NCBI GenBank assembly: GCA_029287105.1
Contig: JARFRT010000290.1
Coordinates: 1 to 8,518, forward strand
Source of the DNA: Akkermansiaceae bacterium
GTDB taxonomy: Bacteria; Verrucomicrobiota; Verrucomicrobiia; Verrucomicrobiales; Akkermansiaceae
Direction of reading: 5' to 3'
Length of the DNA: 8,518 nt
In this document: one piece after another, positions 1-5,788 of the stretch
Layout of the letters: each line of letters opens with the position of its first letter
How positions within the stretch are numbered: position 1 is the stretch's first letter
Notes under the pieces: model-generated
The model's database searches: none
Told to the model about the DNA's origin: nothing
What the model saw: the letters and a program-made list of their open reading frames with translations, nothing else
Program-made: the position numbers and the translations under genes

Positions 1-2
1 TC

Positions 3-128
3 CCCACCCTGCAAGACCAGTCGCTACGCTACACCTCCGGCTGGGCGAACTGCTGGTTGGAAAAAGATCACATCGCCAAGAAAAAAGAGGTCAAATCTCA
101 ATCATCACAACCAACACCAACCACCTAA
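3..128 (+). CDS. 3' end of an unidentified protein-coding gene (partial)
   Basis: The frame is open from the left edge of the window to a TAA at 126-128 and gives about 41 residues. It begins PTLQDQSLRYTSGW and continues through ANCWLEKDHIAKKKEV to a Lys/Ser/Gln/Pro/Thr-rich tail. The frame is supported by strong G/C preference at third codon positions until the tail; the other two frames do not show this. The low-complexity end looks like a disordered C-terminus. The stop lies only 12 bases before the next ATG, so the gene is probably the upstream member of the methyltransferase operon. I do not recognise the family. Operon partners missing from the window would be a corrinoid protein, a corrinoid reactivase, a substrate methyltransferase or a transporter, but nothing visible here selects among them. 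Confidence 0.5.
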   Translation, partial: PTLQDQSLRYTSGWANCWLEKDHIAKKKEVKSQSSQPTPTT

Positions 129-140
129 CAAAAAACAATC

Positions 141-1058
141 ATGAAACTAAGAATCATCGGGGAACTCATCAATAATGCCTATGCACGTTCCCGCCGCGCA
201 TGGGAAAACCGCGACATCGAAGGCTTCCAGGCCCTCGCCAAAAGCCAGGTCGATCACGGTTCGGAATACCTCGATGTCATCATCGACTCCACCGCCAAGT
301 GCACGGTCAACAAGGAGGAGGCGATCGCCTACCTCCCCACCCTCGTCCCCGCACTGCAGCAGGTGACATCCGTGCCGCTCTGCTTCGACCACTCGGACAT
401 CGAATACCACCGCACCGCGCTGCAGCACTACGACCGCAATATAAGCCCTGCACCACTCATCAACTCGATCGCCGTCTCACGGAAGAATCTCGATGGGATG
501 ATCGACCTGATCCGCGAGTTCGATACCAACGTCATCGTCGTCGCCTCCGAAAAATTCGGTGACGCCGGGGGCAGCCAGCCGTGCCACAAACCGGAAGACG
601 TACACGATGTCGCCGGATGGTTTGTCGACAAACTCAAAAGCGAAGCCGGCCGGACCAACGATCAAATCTTCATCGACCCCGGCCTTGCACCTGTCGGGGC
701 AGACACCTACGGACTGATCAACGTCGGTCTCGACGCCATGAAACTGATCAGCACTGACCCGGCACTGAGCGGCTGCCACCTCGTTGTCGGCCTATCCAAC
801 TTCGCCTGGGGCACGCCGGTCAAGGTGCGTCACCAACTTGAAAAAGCCTACCTCACACTCGCCGCCGCCAACGGCCTCAACTTCGTCCTCGGCAACCCGG
901 AGACCAATCCACAACCGATCCCCAGCGATGATCCGCTGGTTGCCAAACTCAGCGCGGCCTTACAAGAAGGCCGACCCAGCCCAGGCATCCCCCAGGAGGA
1001 ATCGGGATACGACCAGACGGAGGCCATCATGGAAATCTGCTCTGAATTGTCCGACTAG
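141..1058 (+). CDS. Methyltetrahydrofolate:corrinoid methyltransferase-like protein (MeTr/DHPS-fold)
   Basis: The 305-residue protein resembles the pterin-binding TIM-barrel family that includes AcsE/MeTr and the methyltransferase II of bacterial demethylation systems (MtgA, OdmA type). These enzymes move a methyl group between a corrinoid protein and tetrahydrofolate in the cytoplasm. Visible landmarks in family order are the N-terminal IIGELIN strand (residues 5-11), a YLDV segment at 43-46, CFDHSD at 81-86, LINSI at 106-110, FIDPGLAPVGAD at 177-188 and GLSNFAWGTP at 217-226. By analogy with MeTr, D83, N108, D179 and N220 are the likely pterin-contact residues; that mapping is inferred. Folate-biosynthetic dihydropteroate synthase is less likely because the GLSN and PVGAD blocks are MeTr-like and the neighbours are not folate genes. 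Length fits MtgA-type proteins. No clear Shine-Dalgarno precedes the ATG; the leader is A-rich. The amidohydrolase follows after 14 bases. Confidence 0.82.
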   Translation: MKLRIIGELINNAYARSRRAWENRDIEGFQALAKSQVDHGSEYLDVIIDSTAKCTVNKEEAIAYLPTLVPALQQVTSVPLCFDHSDIEYHRTALQHYDRNISPAPLINSIAVSRKNLDGMIDLIREFDTNVIVVASEKFGDAGGSQPCHKPEDVHDVAGWFVDKLKSEAGRTNDQIFIDPGLAPVGADTYGLINVGLDAMKLISTDPALSGCHLVVGLSNFAWGTPVKVRHQLEKAYLTLAAANGLNFVLGNPETNPQPIPSDDPLVAKLSAALQEGRPSPGIPQEESGYDQTEAIMEICSELSD

Positions 1059-1072
1059 TTCGACGCACTGAA

Positions 1073-2332
1073 ATGGATACCGAGTTCCTTGCTTGCTCCG
1101 GCAACACCACCCGCTGGTTGCAGGTAGGCACGCTTATTGACGGGGAGAGCAGGACTCCCGTCACCGACGGGCATCTCGTCTTTGATGCCGGGTCGATCCT
1201 CCACGCCGGCGCGGAAGCCCCAGCGCCCGATCTCGTGGGGGGACGATCGGCACCCGATCTTGTTTTGCCCCATCACACCTTACTCCCAGGACTCATCGAA
1301 GCCCACGCCCACCTCTTTCTCAGAGGCGGCGAACTCGATCCCGACAAACGGAAAAGTTATCTCACCCAATCTGCCGAAATGCTGCTTACCCAGGCGCGAC
1401 GACGCATCGCGGCACTACTTCACTCAGGCATCATCGCCGTACGCGATGCCGGCGACAAAGACGGCGTCGGCCTGGCACTCAGCAAGGCTTACCGGGAAAG
1501 AAAAACGGGCGACCCTCTGATGCCCTACATCGACAGCCCGGGGGCGGCCATTCATCACAGGGGACGCTACGGTGGCTTTATGGGCAGCGTCATCGAAGAG
1601 CACGCGTCCGCAGCCGACTGCGTCGCGGCACGTGTCGCCGCCGGAGCCGACCGAATCAAACTCATCCCCACCAGCATCATCAATTTCAAAAAGGGAAGGG
1701 TGACGGCCAAGCCCCAAATGGATGCGCCGAGGCTGCGTGATCTCGTTGCCGCCGCCAATCGCCACGGCCGCCAAACCTTTGCCCACGCCTCCGGTGACGA
1801 GGGGATCGACCACGTCATCCGGGCCGGGATCGACACCGTCGAGCACGGCTATTTCATCCGGCCCGACCAGCTCGACCTGATGGCCGAAAAAAATATCGCC
1901 TGGGTCCCTACCTTCGCACCCGTCCAGAAACAGATCGACCACGCCGAACTCATGGGATGGGATAACGACTGCCTGTCCAACCTGAAAACCATCATCGCCA
2001 ACCATCAGAAAAGCCTGATATACGCCGACCAAATTGGCGTCACCATCATTGCCGGCAGTGACGCGGGTTCCCATGGCGTTTCCCATGGTGCCGACTTCAT
2101 CTACGAACTCGAACTCATGGAACAAGCGGGCCTCGACCCGATCAAGGTGATCAACACCGCCACCGGCAACAGCGCCAACCGACTCGCATTCTCCGAACCG
2201 TTCGGACGGATCAAGGCCGGCTGCAAAAGCCGGATGATCCTCACGGCCCACCGCCCCCAGGATACGGTCAGCAACCTCCGTAAAAACCAACTTTGCCTCT
2301 TCGATGGCCATGTCATCCCGACATCTAACTAA
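1073..2332 (+). CDS. Metal-dependent amidohydrolase, imidazolonepropionase-like (COG1228 type)
   Basis: The 419-residue protein is a cyclic amidohydrolase with a short N-terminal beta-sandwich (about 15-75), a metal-binding TIM barrel (about 75-365) and a C-terminal return to the sandwich. The usual metal-site residues are all present: H78 and H80 in EAHAHLF, K196 in RIKLI (the probable carbamylated lysine), H238 in FAHAS, H258 in VEHGY and D330 in AGSDAGSHG. It is therefore probably active on a C-N bond, in the cytoplasm since no signal peptide is seen. Relatives include imidazolonepropionases and Xaa-Pro dipeptidases; the substrate cannot be read from sequence. Its place between two methyltransferase genes (14 bases after one, 68 before the other) suggests it processes a methylated nitrogen compound or a breakdown product in the same pathway. 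There is no obvious Shine-Dalgarno before the ATG. Confidence 0.85.
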   Translation: MDTEFLACSGNTTRWLQVGTLIDGESRTPVTDGHLVFDAGSILHAGAEAPAPDLVGGRSAPDLVLPHHTLLPGLIEAHAHLFLRGGELDPDKRKSYLTQSAEMLLTQARRRIAALLHSGIIAVRDAGDKDGVGLALSKAYRERKTGDPLMPYIDSPGAAIHHRGRYGGFMGSVIEEHASAADCVAARVAAGADRIKLIPTSIINFKKGRVTAKPQMDAPRLRDLVAAANRHGRQTFAHASGDEGIDHVIRAGIDTVEHGYFIRPDQLDLMAEKNIAWVPTFAPVQKQIDHAELMGWDNDCLSNLKTIIANHQKSLIYADQIGVTIIAGSDAGSHGVSHGADFIYELELMEQAGLDPIKVINTATGNSANRLAFSEPFGRIKAGCKSRMILTAHRPQDTVSNLRKNQLCLFDGHVIPTSN

Positions 2333-2400
2333 GCCAACTTACTGTTAGTCCACCGAATCAACCTGACGCCCACCGCAACTCACACACACAAACCATCATC

Positions 2401-3423
2401 ATGACCGGCAAAGAACGCACCATCAGATTCCTCGAAGGAAAAAAAGTCGACCGCCTCCCATTTCACCCGCTCGTGATGCAGTTTGGCGCGAAGCAGGCCG
2501 GCGTCCCCTACCGCGAGTATTGCCTCGACCCGAAACGACACGTCGACGCCATGCTCTACTGCATGGAAAACCTCGCACTCGATTACGTCATGACCGGTGC
2601 CTACCCCTACTGCGAAGCCATCGCCTACGGCCTCGATGTCGAATTCCCCGAGAACAGCCTGCCCCTGGAACGCAACCTCCTGATCAAGGATCCGGAAAAA
2701 GACCTGAAAAAAATCAAGCCCCTCAAAATTGAAGACCAGGACCTGATGATGAGACGGGTGGAAATGATCGGGGAATACAAAAGCCGCGCCGGTAACGAGC
2801 TCTTCATCAACGGATGGGCCGAGGGGCCCATGGCCGAATACGCCGACCTGCGCGGCCTGACCGGCGCATTCATGGATGTCATGGACTACCCGGATGAACT
2901 CGAGGAGGTCATGGGCATCATCGTCGAAAACGCCAAGGCCTGGATCAAACTCCAGGTCGAAGCCGGAGCCGACGCCATCGGCATCGGTGATGCCGTCTGC
3001 TCACAGATCGGGCCCGCTCTCTACGAGGAACTCGTTTTCGACTACCACAAAGAACTGGCAGCCTACATCCAGAGCCTCGGTGCCTACGCCAAGGTCCACG
3101 TCTGCGGCAACACCAAACCCATCCTCCCCTTCCTCATCGAAGCGGGATACAACATCATTGACGTCGATTACCTGGTCGACGACATGTCTCCCTTCGTCGA
3201 CCTGCTCGGGCCGAAACAGGTATTCCTCGGCAATGTCGATCCGGTGTCTGTCATTCAGGACGGCACGCCGGAATTCATCATGCAAGAGACCATCAAGTGC
3301 GTCCAACAAGCCAATGGCCGCTGCATCGTTGCCGCCGGTTGTGAGATCCCGCGCGACACCACCGCCGAAAACTACATGGCCTTCTTCGATGCCTGCAAAG
3401 AAGCCAGCCGACTGGTGCTGTAG
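2401..3423 (+). CDS. URO-D superfamily corrinoid methyltransferase (MtaA/MtbA-like)
   Basis: The 340-residue protein has the uroporphyrinogen decarboxylase fold as used by cobalamin-dependent methyltransferases. The N-terminus reads MTGKERTIRFLEGKKVDRLP, the usual start of MtaA/MtbA/COG0407 proteins. The zinc motif H-x-C...C that activates a thiol or binds the acceptor is present as H233 and C235 in KVHVCGNT and C314 in AAGCEIPRDT. FLGNVDP (275-281) is another family block. True heme-pathway HemE is unlikely: its conserved N-terminal RQAGR-type motif is absent and there are no heme genes nearby. In methanogens such proteins methylate coenzyme M; in bacteria URO-D-like members act on methylated substrates or corrinoid proteins. 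With the MeTr-like gene upstream, a role in methyl transfer to or from a shared corrinoid protein is the best inference. The 68-base gap before it shows no terminator-like hairpin, so co-transcription is likely. Confidence 0.85.
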   Translation: MTGKERTIRFLEGKKVDRLPFHPLVMQFGAKQAGVPYREYCLDPKRHVDAMLYCMENLALDYVMTGAYPYCEAIAYGLDVEFPENSLPLERNLLIKDPEKDLKKIKPLKIEDQDLMMRRVEMIGEYKSRAGNELFINGWAEGPMAEYADLRGLTGAFMDVMDYPDELEEVMGIIVENAKAWIKLQVEAGADAIGIGDAVCSQIGPALYEELVFDYHKELAAYIQSLGAYAKVHVCGNTKPILPFLIEAGYNIIDVDYLVDDMSPFVDLLGPKQVFLGNVDPVSVIQDGTPEFIMQETIKCVQQANGRCIVAAGCEIPRDTTAENYMAFFDACKEASRLVL

Positions 3424-3436
3424 TTCAGGCCATGCC

Positions 3437-3485
3437 ATTTCATCAGAACCCTCCTCCCCGCACCCATCGGATGGTACGATGAAAT
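3437..3485. other. Inverted repeat downstream of the methyltransferase operon, possible terminator
   Basis: ATTTCATC at 3437-3444 is repeated exactly inverted as GATGAAAT at 3478-3485, with an inner CCATC/GATGG pair at 3464-3474. A second small hairpin, CCGTA/TACGG with a six-base loop, follows at 3502-3517. They sit just after the stop of the URO-D gene and before the next gene's leader, where a transcript end or leader structure is expected. There is no strong poly-T tract after either, so a classical intrinsic terminator is not established. Confidence 0.3.
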
Positions 3486-3598
3486 AAACCCGCCGGGGAG
3501 ACCGTAGGATGATACGGGGCATTTCTGAAAAAATCCGATTCTTCTGCCTGTTCTTCGTTTACTCTAACAATACGACCAACCCTCACAAAAAGAAAAAC

Positions 3599-4636
3599 AT
3601 GAAAACAAAACCAACCATAAAGCTCCGACCCCACCCCGTTCAATGGATCACCCTGATGATGCTCGCCCTCACCCTGGGTGTCGGCGCACAGCCAAAATCC
3701 GTCCAGGCCAATGGGAAGTTGAAAATTTTCATCCTTGCCGGCCAGTCGAACATGGTCGGATTCGGCCAGTTGACGGGATCCCCCGGAACCATGGAGACTT
3801 ACGTCAAAAGCAACCCGAAGGACTACGGCCATCTGGTCGATCGAAAAGGCAAGCACGTCGTCCGCGATGATGTTTGGATCGTCAATTTGTCCTACAAGGA
3901 TAAAGAGAAAAAAGGCTGGCTGACCACAGGCTATGGAGCGTCCGACGGTCACATCGGGCCCGAATACGCCTTTGGCTTTGCCGTCGGAGATTATTACGAG
4001 GACCCGGTATTGCTCATTAAATCCGCCTGGGGCGGCAGATCGTTGTCGAAGAATTTCTTATCACCCAGCTCGATGGATTACCCGGCACCCAAGGCTGACG
4101 GCGATACCGGTTTCCAATATGCGGAAGTGCTCAGACACGTCAAAGAAATCACCGGCAACCTGAAAAAATACTACCCCCACTACAAAGGCAAGGGGTACGA
4201 AATCGTTGGCATGGGATGGCACCAAGGCTGGAACGACCGCATTGATCAAAAGGCGGTGGATGTTTACGAGAAAAACATGGAAAAATTCATCAACGACATC
4301 CGCAAGGACCTCGATAAAAAAAATCTGCCCTTCGTCATCGCGAACACAGGTATGGGTGGCTGGAACATCGTCGGATCCTACAAGGCCAAGGTCGAAAAAC
4401 TCATGACCGCCCAACTCGCCCTCGCCGATGCCAAAAAATACCCCGCCTTCAAAGGCAATGTCGCCGGCGTGGAAACACGCGGGTTCCAACGGACACGCGA
4501 GCAATCCCCGTCCAGACAGGATTACCATTGGAACCGGAATTGGGAAACGTTCTACCTGATCGGAAAAGGCATGGGCGACTCCATGGTCGGCCTCTTGTCC
4601 GGCACCCCACCAACCCAACAACCCAGGAAAAAATAG
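3599..4636 (+). CDS. Secreted sialate O-acetylesterase-like (SASA/CE6, SGNH-type) carbohydrate esterase
   Basis: The ATG at 3599 gives 345 residues and a clean signal peptide: basic MKTKPTIKLRPH, a hydrophobic stretch at about 15-30 and a likely cleavage after VQA (residue 37). An in-frame ATG at 3509 would bury this signal behind 30 extra residues and was not used. The mature protein opens KIFILAGQSNMVG (42-54), the block I GQSN motif with nucleophile S50. IGPEYAFG (119-126), SAWGGRS (142-148), GMGWHQGWND (204-213) and a late histidine, H310 in DYHWNRNW, complete the family pattern; H310 is the probable catalytic base. Proteins of this type remove acetyl groups from sialic acid or plant and algal polysaccharides outside the cytoplasm. 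The 175-base gap after the preceding operon suggests its own promoter. The 3' neighbour is a repeat-rich convergent region. The exact substrate is unknown. Confidence 0.85.
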   Translation: MKTKPTIKLRPHPVQWITLMMLALTLGVGAQPKSVQANGKLKIFILAGQSNMVGFGQLTGSPGTMETYVKSNPKDYGHLVDRKGKHVVRDDVWIVNLSYKDKEKKGWLTTGYGASDGHIGPEYAFGFAVGDYYEDPVLLIKSAWGGRSLSKNFLSPSSMDYPAPKADGDTGFQYAEVLRHVKEITGNLKKYYPHYKGKGYEIVGMGWHQGWNDRIDQKAVDVYEKNMEKFINDIRKDLDKKNLPFVIANTGMGGWNIVGSYKAKVEKLMTAQLALADAKKYPAFKGNVAGVETRGFQRTREQSPSRQDYHWNRNWETFYLIGKGMGDSMVGLLSGTPPTQQPRKK

Positions 4637-4757
4637 TTCCTGCACCCGGAACGTTCCGACCAGCCCCGCTTATCTGGGTAAGCTCAAAATAGCTTTGCCC
4701 TCTTTGCCCTAGCCCCGATGAAGAAAACCAGCAGCTTGTCCACAAACTGCCTGACCC

Positions 4758-4846
4758 GAATGGCACTTAGTGAAAACGACTTACCGCGTTCTCCAACGGA
4801 GAAAATCATACCAGCCTAGGGAAAAGGCAGCGCCTGCATCCCTAGG
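4758..4846 (+). repeat. Half copy of the palindromic intergenic element
   Basis: AATGGCACTTAGT at 4759-4771 is identical to 4949-4961. It is followed 43 bases later by CAGCCTAGGG and a mirrored CCCTAGGTT (arms 4815-4821 and 4840-4846), the same order as in the arms of the 285-bp element. The central loop differs: it carries an extra AGGC/GCCT hairpin at 4825-4835. Between the two landmarks is a six-base-pair hairpin, TTCTCC/GGAGAA (4789-4803). No inverted partner arm follows, so this looks like a diverged or solo half element. Confidence 0.6.
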
Positions 4847-4867
4847 TTAACCGTAAAGAAACGTCTG

Positions 4868-4933
4868 TTGGCTGAAGGCCAACTTCATGCGTATGAAACC
4901 GTTGTGTCAGCACTGAGTCTGGCCTTCAGCCAG
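4868..4933. repeat. Inverted pair of REP-like hairpins
   Basis: TGGCTGAAGGCC at 4869-4880 is exactly inverted as GGCCTTCAGCCA at 4921-4932, twelve base pairs. Each arm is itself a hairpin: TTGGC-TGAAG-GCCAA at 4868-4882 and CTGGC-CTTCA-GCCAG at 4919-4933. The 38 bases between them contain TTCAT/ATGAA. Two short hairpins in opposite orientation separated by a short spacer is the layout of REP doublets (REPIN-like), though their family is unknown. Confidence 0.6.
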
Positions 4934-4947
4934 AAAGCCCCCTTCCC

Positions 4948-5232
4948 CAATGGCACTTAGTTAAGGACGTGTATCGTCATTTTTAGCCCCAAAGTGGGCA
5001 CCATATTACAGCCTAGGGCATCGCCCTAGGTTTGATCGGGGATGTCATCAAGCCCTATAGGGGCGACCTAACCGTTGAGGCTCTTTAACCATTAATCCAA
5101 TGAGTTATATCGCCCATTCAGGGCTTGAACTACCAGACTCGATTCTTCCTAGGGCGTTGCCCTAGGCTACGATAGTTTGCCCCTTTGGGACGAAGATTCA
5201 TGCCTTGTTTTGCCCTTAATTAAGTGCCATTG
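4948..5232. mobile_element. 285-bp nested imperfect inverted repeat, MITE/REPIN-like element
   Basis: The ends are CAATGGCACTTAGTTAAGG (4948-4966) and its inverse at 5214-5232 with one mismatch in 19. Moving inward, GCCCCAAAGTGGGCA at 4986-5000 is mirrored by TTGCCCCTTTGGGAC near 5178-5192. The perfect hairpin CCTAGGGC-ATC-GCCCTAGG at 5012-5030 is mirrored by CCTAGGGC-GTT-GCCCTAGG at 5148-5166. CAAGCCCTATAGGGGCGA at 5049-5066 is mirrored at 5110-5127. All four pairs share a centre close to 5089, so they form one palindromic unit rather than scattered repeats. There is no coding capacity, which fits a non-autonomous element moved by a transposase elsewhere in the genome. A structured convergent-terminator region is the alternative. 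The flanking sequence shows no certain target-site duplication. Confidence 0.6.
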
Positions 5233-5317
5233 CCCCCTTCCCATGATTTCATGGAGTTGCGCCCCTTTGTCGCATCACCCAGTTAGCCAGTTAGAGTCCT
5301 ACCGAACGTGTCACCCA

Positions 5318-5611
5318 TCATTCATGCTTCCGCCACGGATGTAGGTAATGGTGCCGCCCGTGCCAGTCGGGCAACTCATGCGCCGCCCAGGCTATCCCTG
5401 CCACATAGGCAACAGGCACCACCACGAGGGCCACCCCGAAGGTCGCCAGACTCAGCAGCACCGTCACCAACGCGGCGAGAAGGTTGCCGCCAATGAGGAT
5501 CCCGACCCCGGCCAGATAGTGATGTTTATAAATGTGCCCGACACCAGGGAGCACACTCAGTGCGGTTGCGATCAGGTCGCGGTCTTTTTTGCTCAAATGT
5601 ATTTCTTCCAT
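5318..5611 (-). CDS. Small two-helix membrane protein of unknown function
   Basis: The 97-residue protein begins with a charged cytoplasmic-type stretch MEEIHLSKKDRD. It continues LPGVGHIYKHHYLAGVG (21-37), reminiscent of the glycine-rich turn of TM2-type small membrane proteins. Two hydrophobic segments follow at about 33-55 and 57-76. The tail is rich in His, Trp and Arg (HELPDWHGRHHYLHPWRKHE, 78-97) and could bind metal or lie at the membrane surface. The start is fixed by AAAGGAG six bases upstream, the only strong ribosome binding site in the window. It is transcribed alone and is divergent from mutY. Function is not assignable; the TM2 resemblance is weak. Confidence 0.75.
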   Translation of the reverse strand: MEEIHLSKKDRDLIATALSVLPGVGHIYKHHYLAGVGILIGGNLLAALVTVLLSLATFGVALVVVPVAYVAGIAWAAHELPDWHGRHHYLHPWRKHE

Positions 5612-5617
5612 AATAGT

Positions 5618-5624
5618 CTCCTTT
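5618..5624 (-). promoter_or_regulatory. Strong Shine-Dalgarno site of the small membrane protein gene
   Basis: The minus strand reads AAAGGAG, then six bases, then ATG. It supports the chosen start at 5611. No other gene here has a comparable site. Confidence 0.75.
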
Positions 5625-5641
5625 TTAATTCTGCGCCGTAC

Positions 5642-5670
5642 AGTCTACAGCAGCGCGCAGAGATTTCCAA
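5642..5670 (-). promoter_or_regulatory. Candidate sigma70-type promoter for the small membrane protein gene
   Basis: On the minus strand TTGGAA (5665-5670) and TAGACT (5642-5647) each match four of six consensus bases with a 17-base spacer, about 30 bases upstream of the start codon. Such matches arise by chance often, so this is tentative. Confidence 0.3.
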
Positions 5671-5788
5671 GTTCTAAACGCCAATTCTCCAGCCACTCCA
5701 AGATTTACAGCCCACCCCCCTTTCATTTCTCACCCCCGTTTTTGGTTTTTGGTATTTCAAGTTTAAAACTTAGAGCTTAAGCACATCC

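Larger units (their letters stand above)
4637..5317. other. Repeat-rich convergent intergenic region without a gene
   Basis: This stretch lies between two genes whose 3' ends face each other. No frame carries a protein with recognisable features. It is visibly less G/C-rich than the flanking genes and contains many short palindromes: CGGAACGTTCCG at 4647-4658, GCTTA/TAAGC at 4668-4683, a tandem CTTTGCCCT at 4693-4710, and CCATGA/TCATGG at 5241-5254. GCCCCTTTG occurs twice (5179-5187 and 5261-5269). The larger repeats are listed separately. No transposase or RAYT gene is present. Confidence 0.8.

Noticed and set aside
1424..2311. A 295-residue open frame on the minus strand opposite the amidohydrolase
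   Set aside because: It is an antisense shadow of a GC-rich gene. The plus-strand protein has a complete catalytic motif set, while the minus-strand product shows no recognisable motif.
2401..3423. Annotation as uroporphyrinogen decarboxylase HemE
   Set aside because: The N-terminal HemE substrate motif is missing, the H-x-C...C zinc motif of methyltransferases is present, and the neighbour is a MeTr-like gene.
3001..3522. A 173-residue minus-strand frame over the end of the URO-D gene
   Set aside because: It overlaps conserved URO-D motifs, including H233 and C235, on the opposite strand and has no family features.
3509..3598. Upstream ATG that would lengthen the esterase by 30 residues
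   Set aside because: It places an unlikely peptide in front of a well-formed signal peptide that begins at 3599.
4647..4683. Intrinsic terminator after the esterase gene
   Set aside because: The CGGAACGTTCCG palindrome and the GCTTA/TAAGC hairpin are short and not followed by a T-run.
4758..5232. CRISPR array, suggested by the recurring CCTAGGG palindromes
   Set aside because: Only three hairpin copies exist, in different orientations, with unequal spacing and loops. The pattern is a nested inverted repeat, not evenly spaced direct repeats with unique spacers.
5308..5780. Several plus-strand frames overlapping the small membrane protein gene and its upstream region
   Set aside because: Their products are Arg/Pro/Ser-rich or low in complexity, while the minus-strand protein has a strong ribosome binding site and two clear hydrophobic helices.
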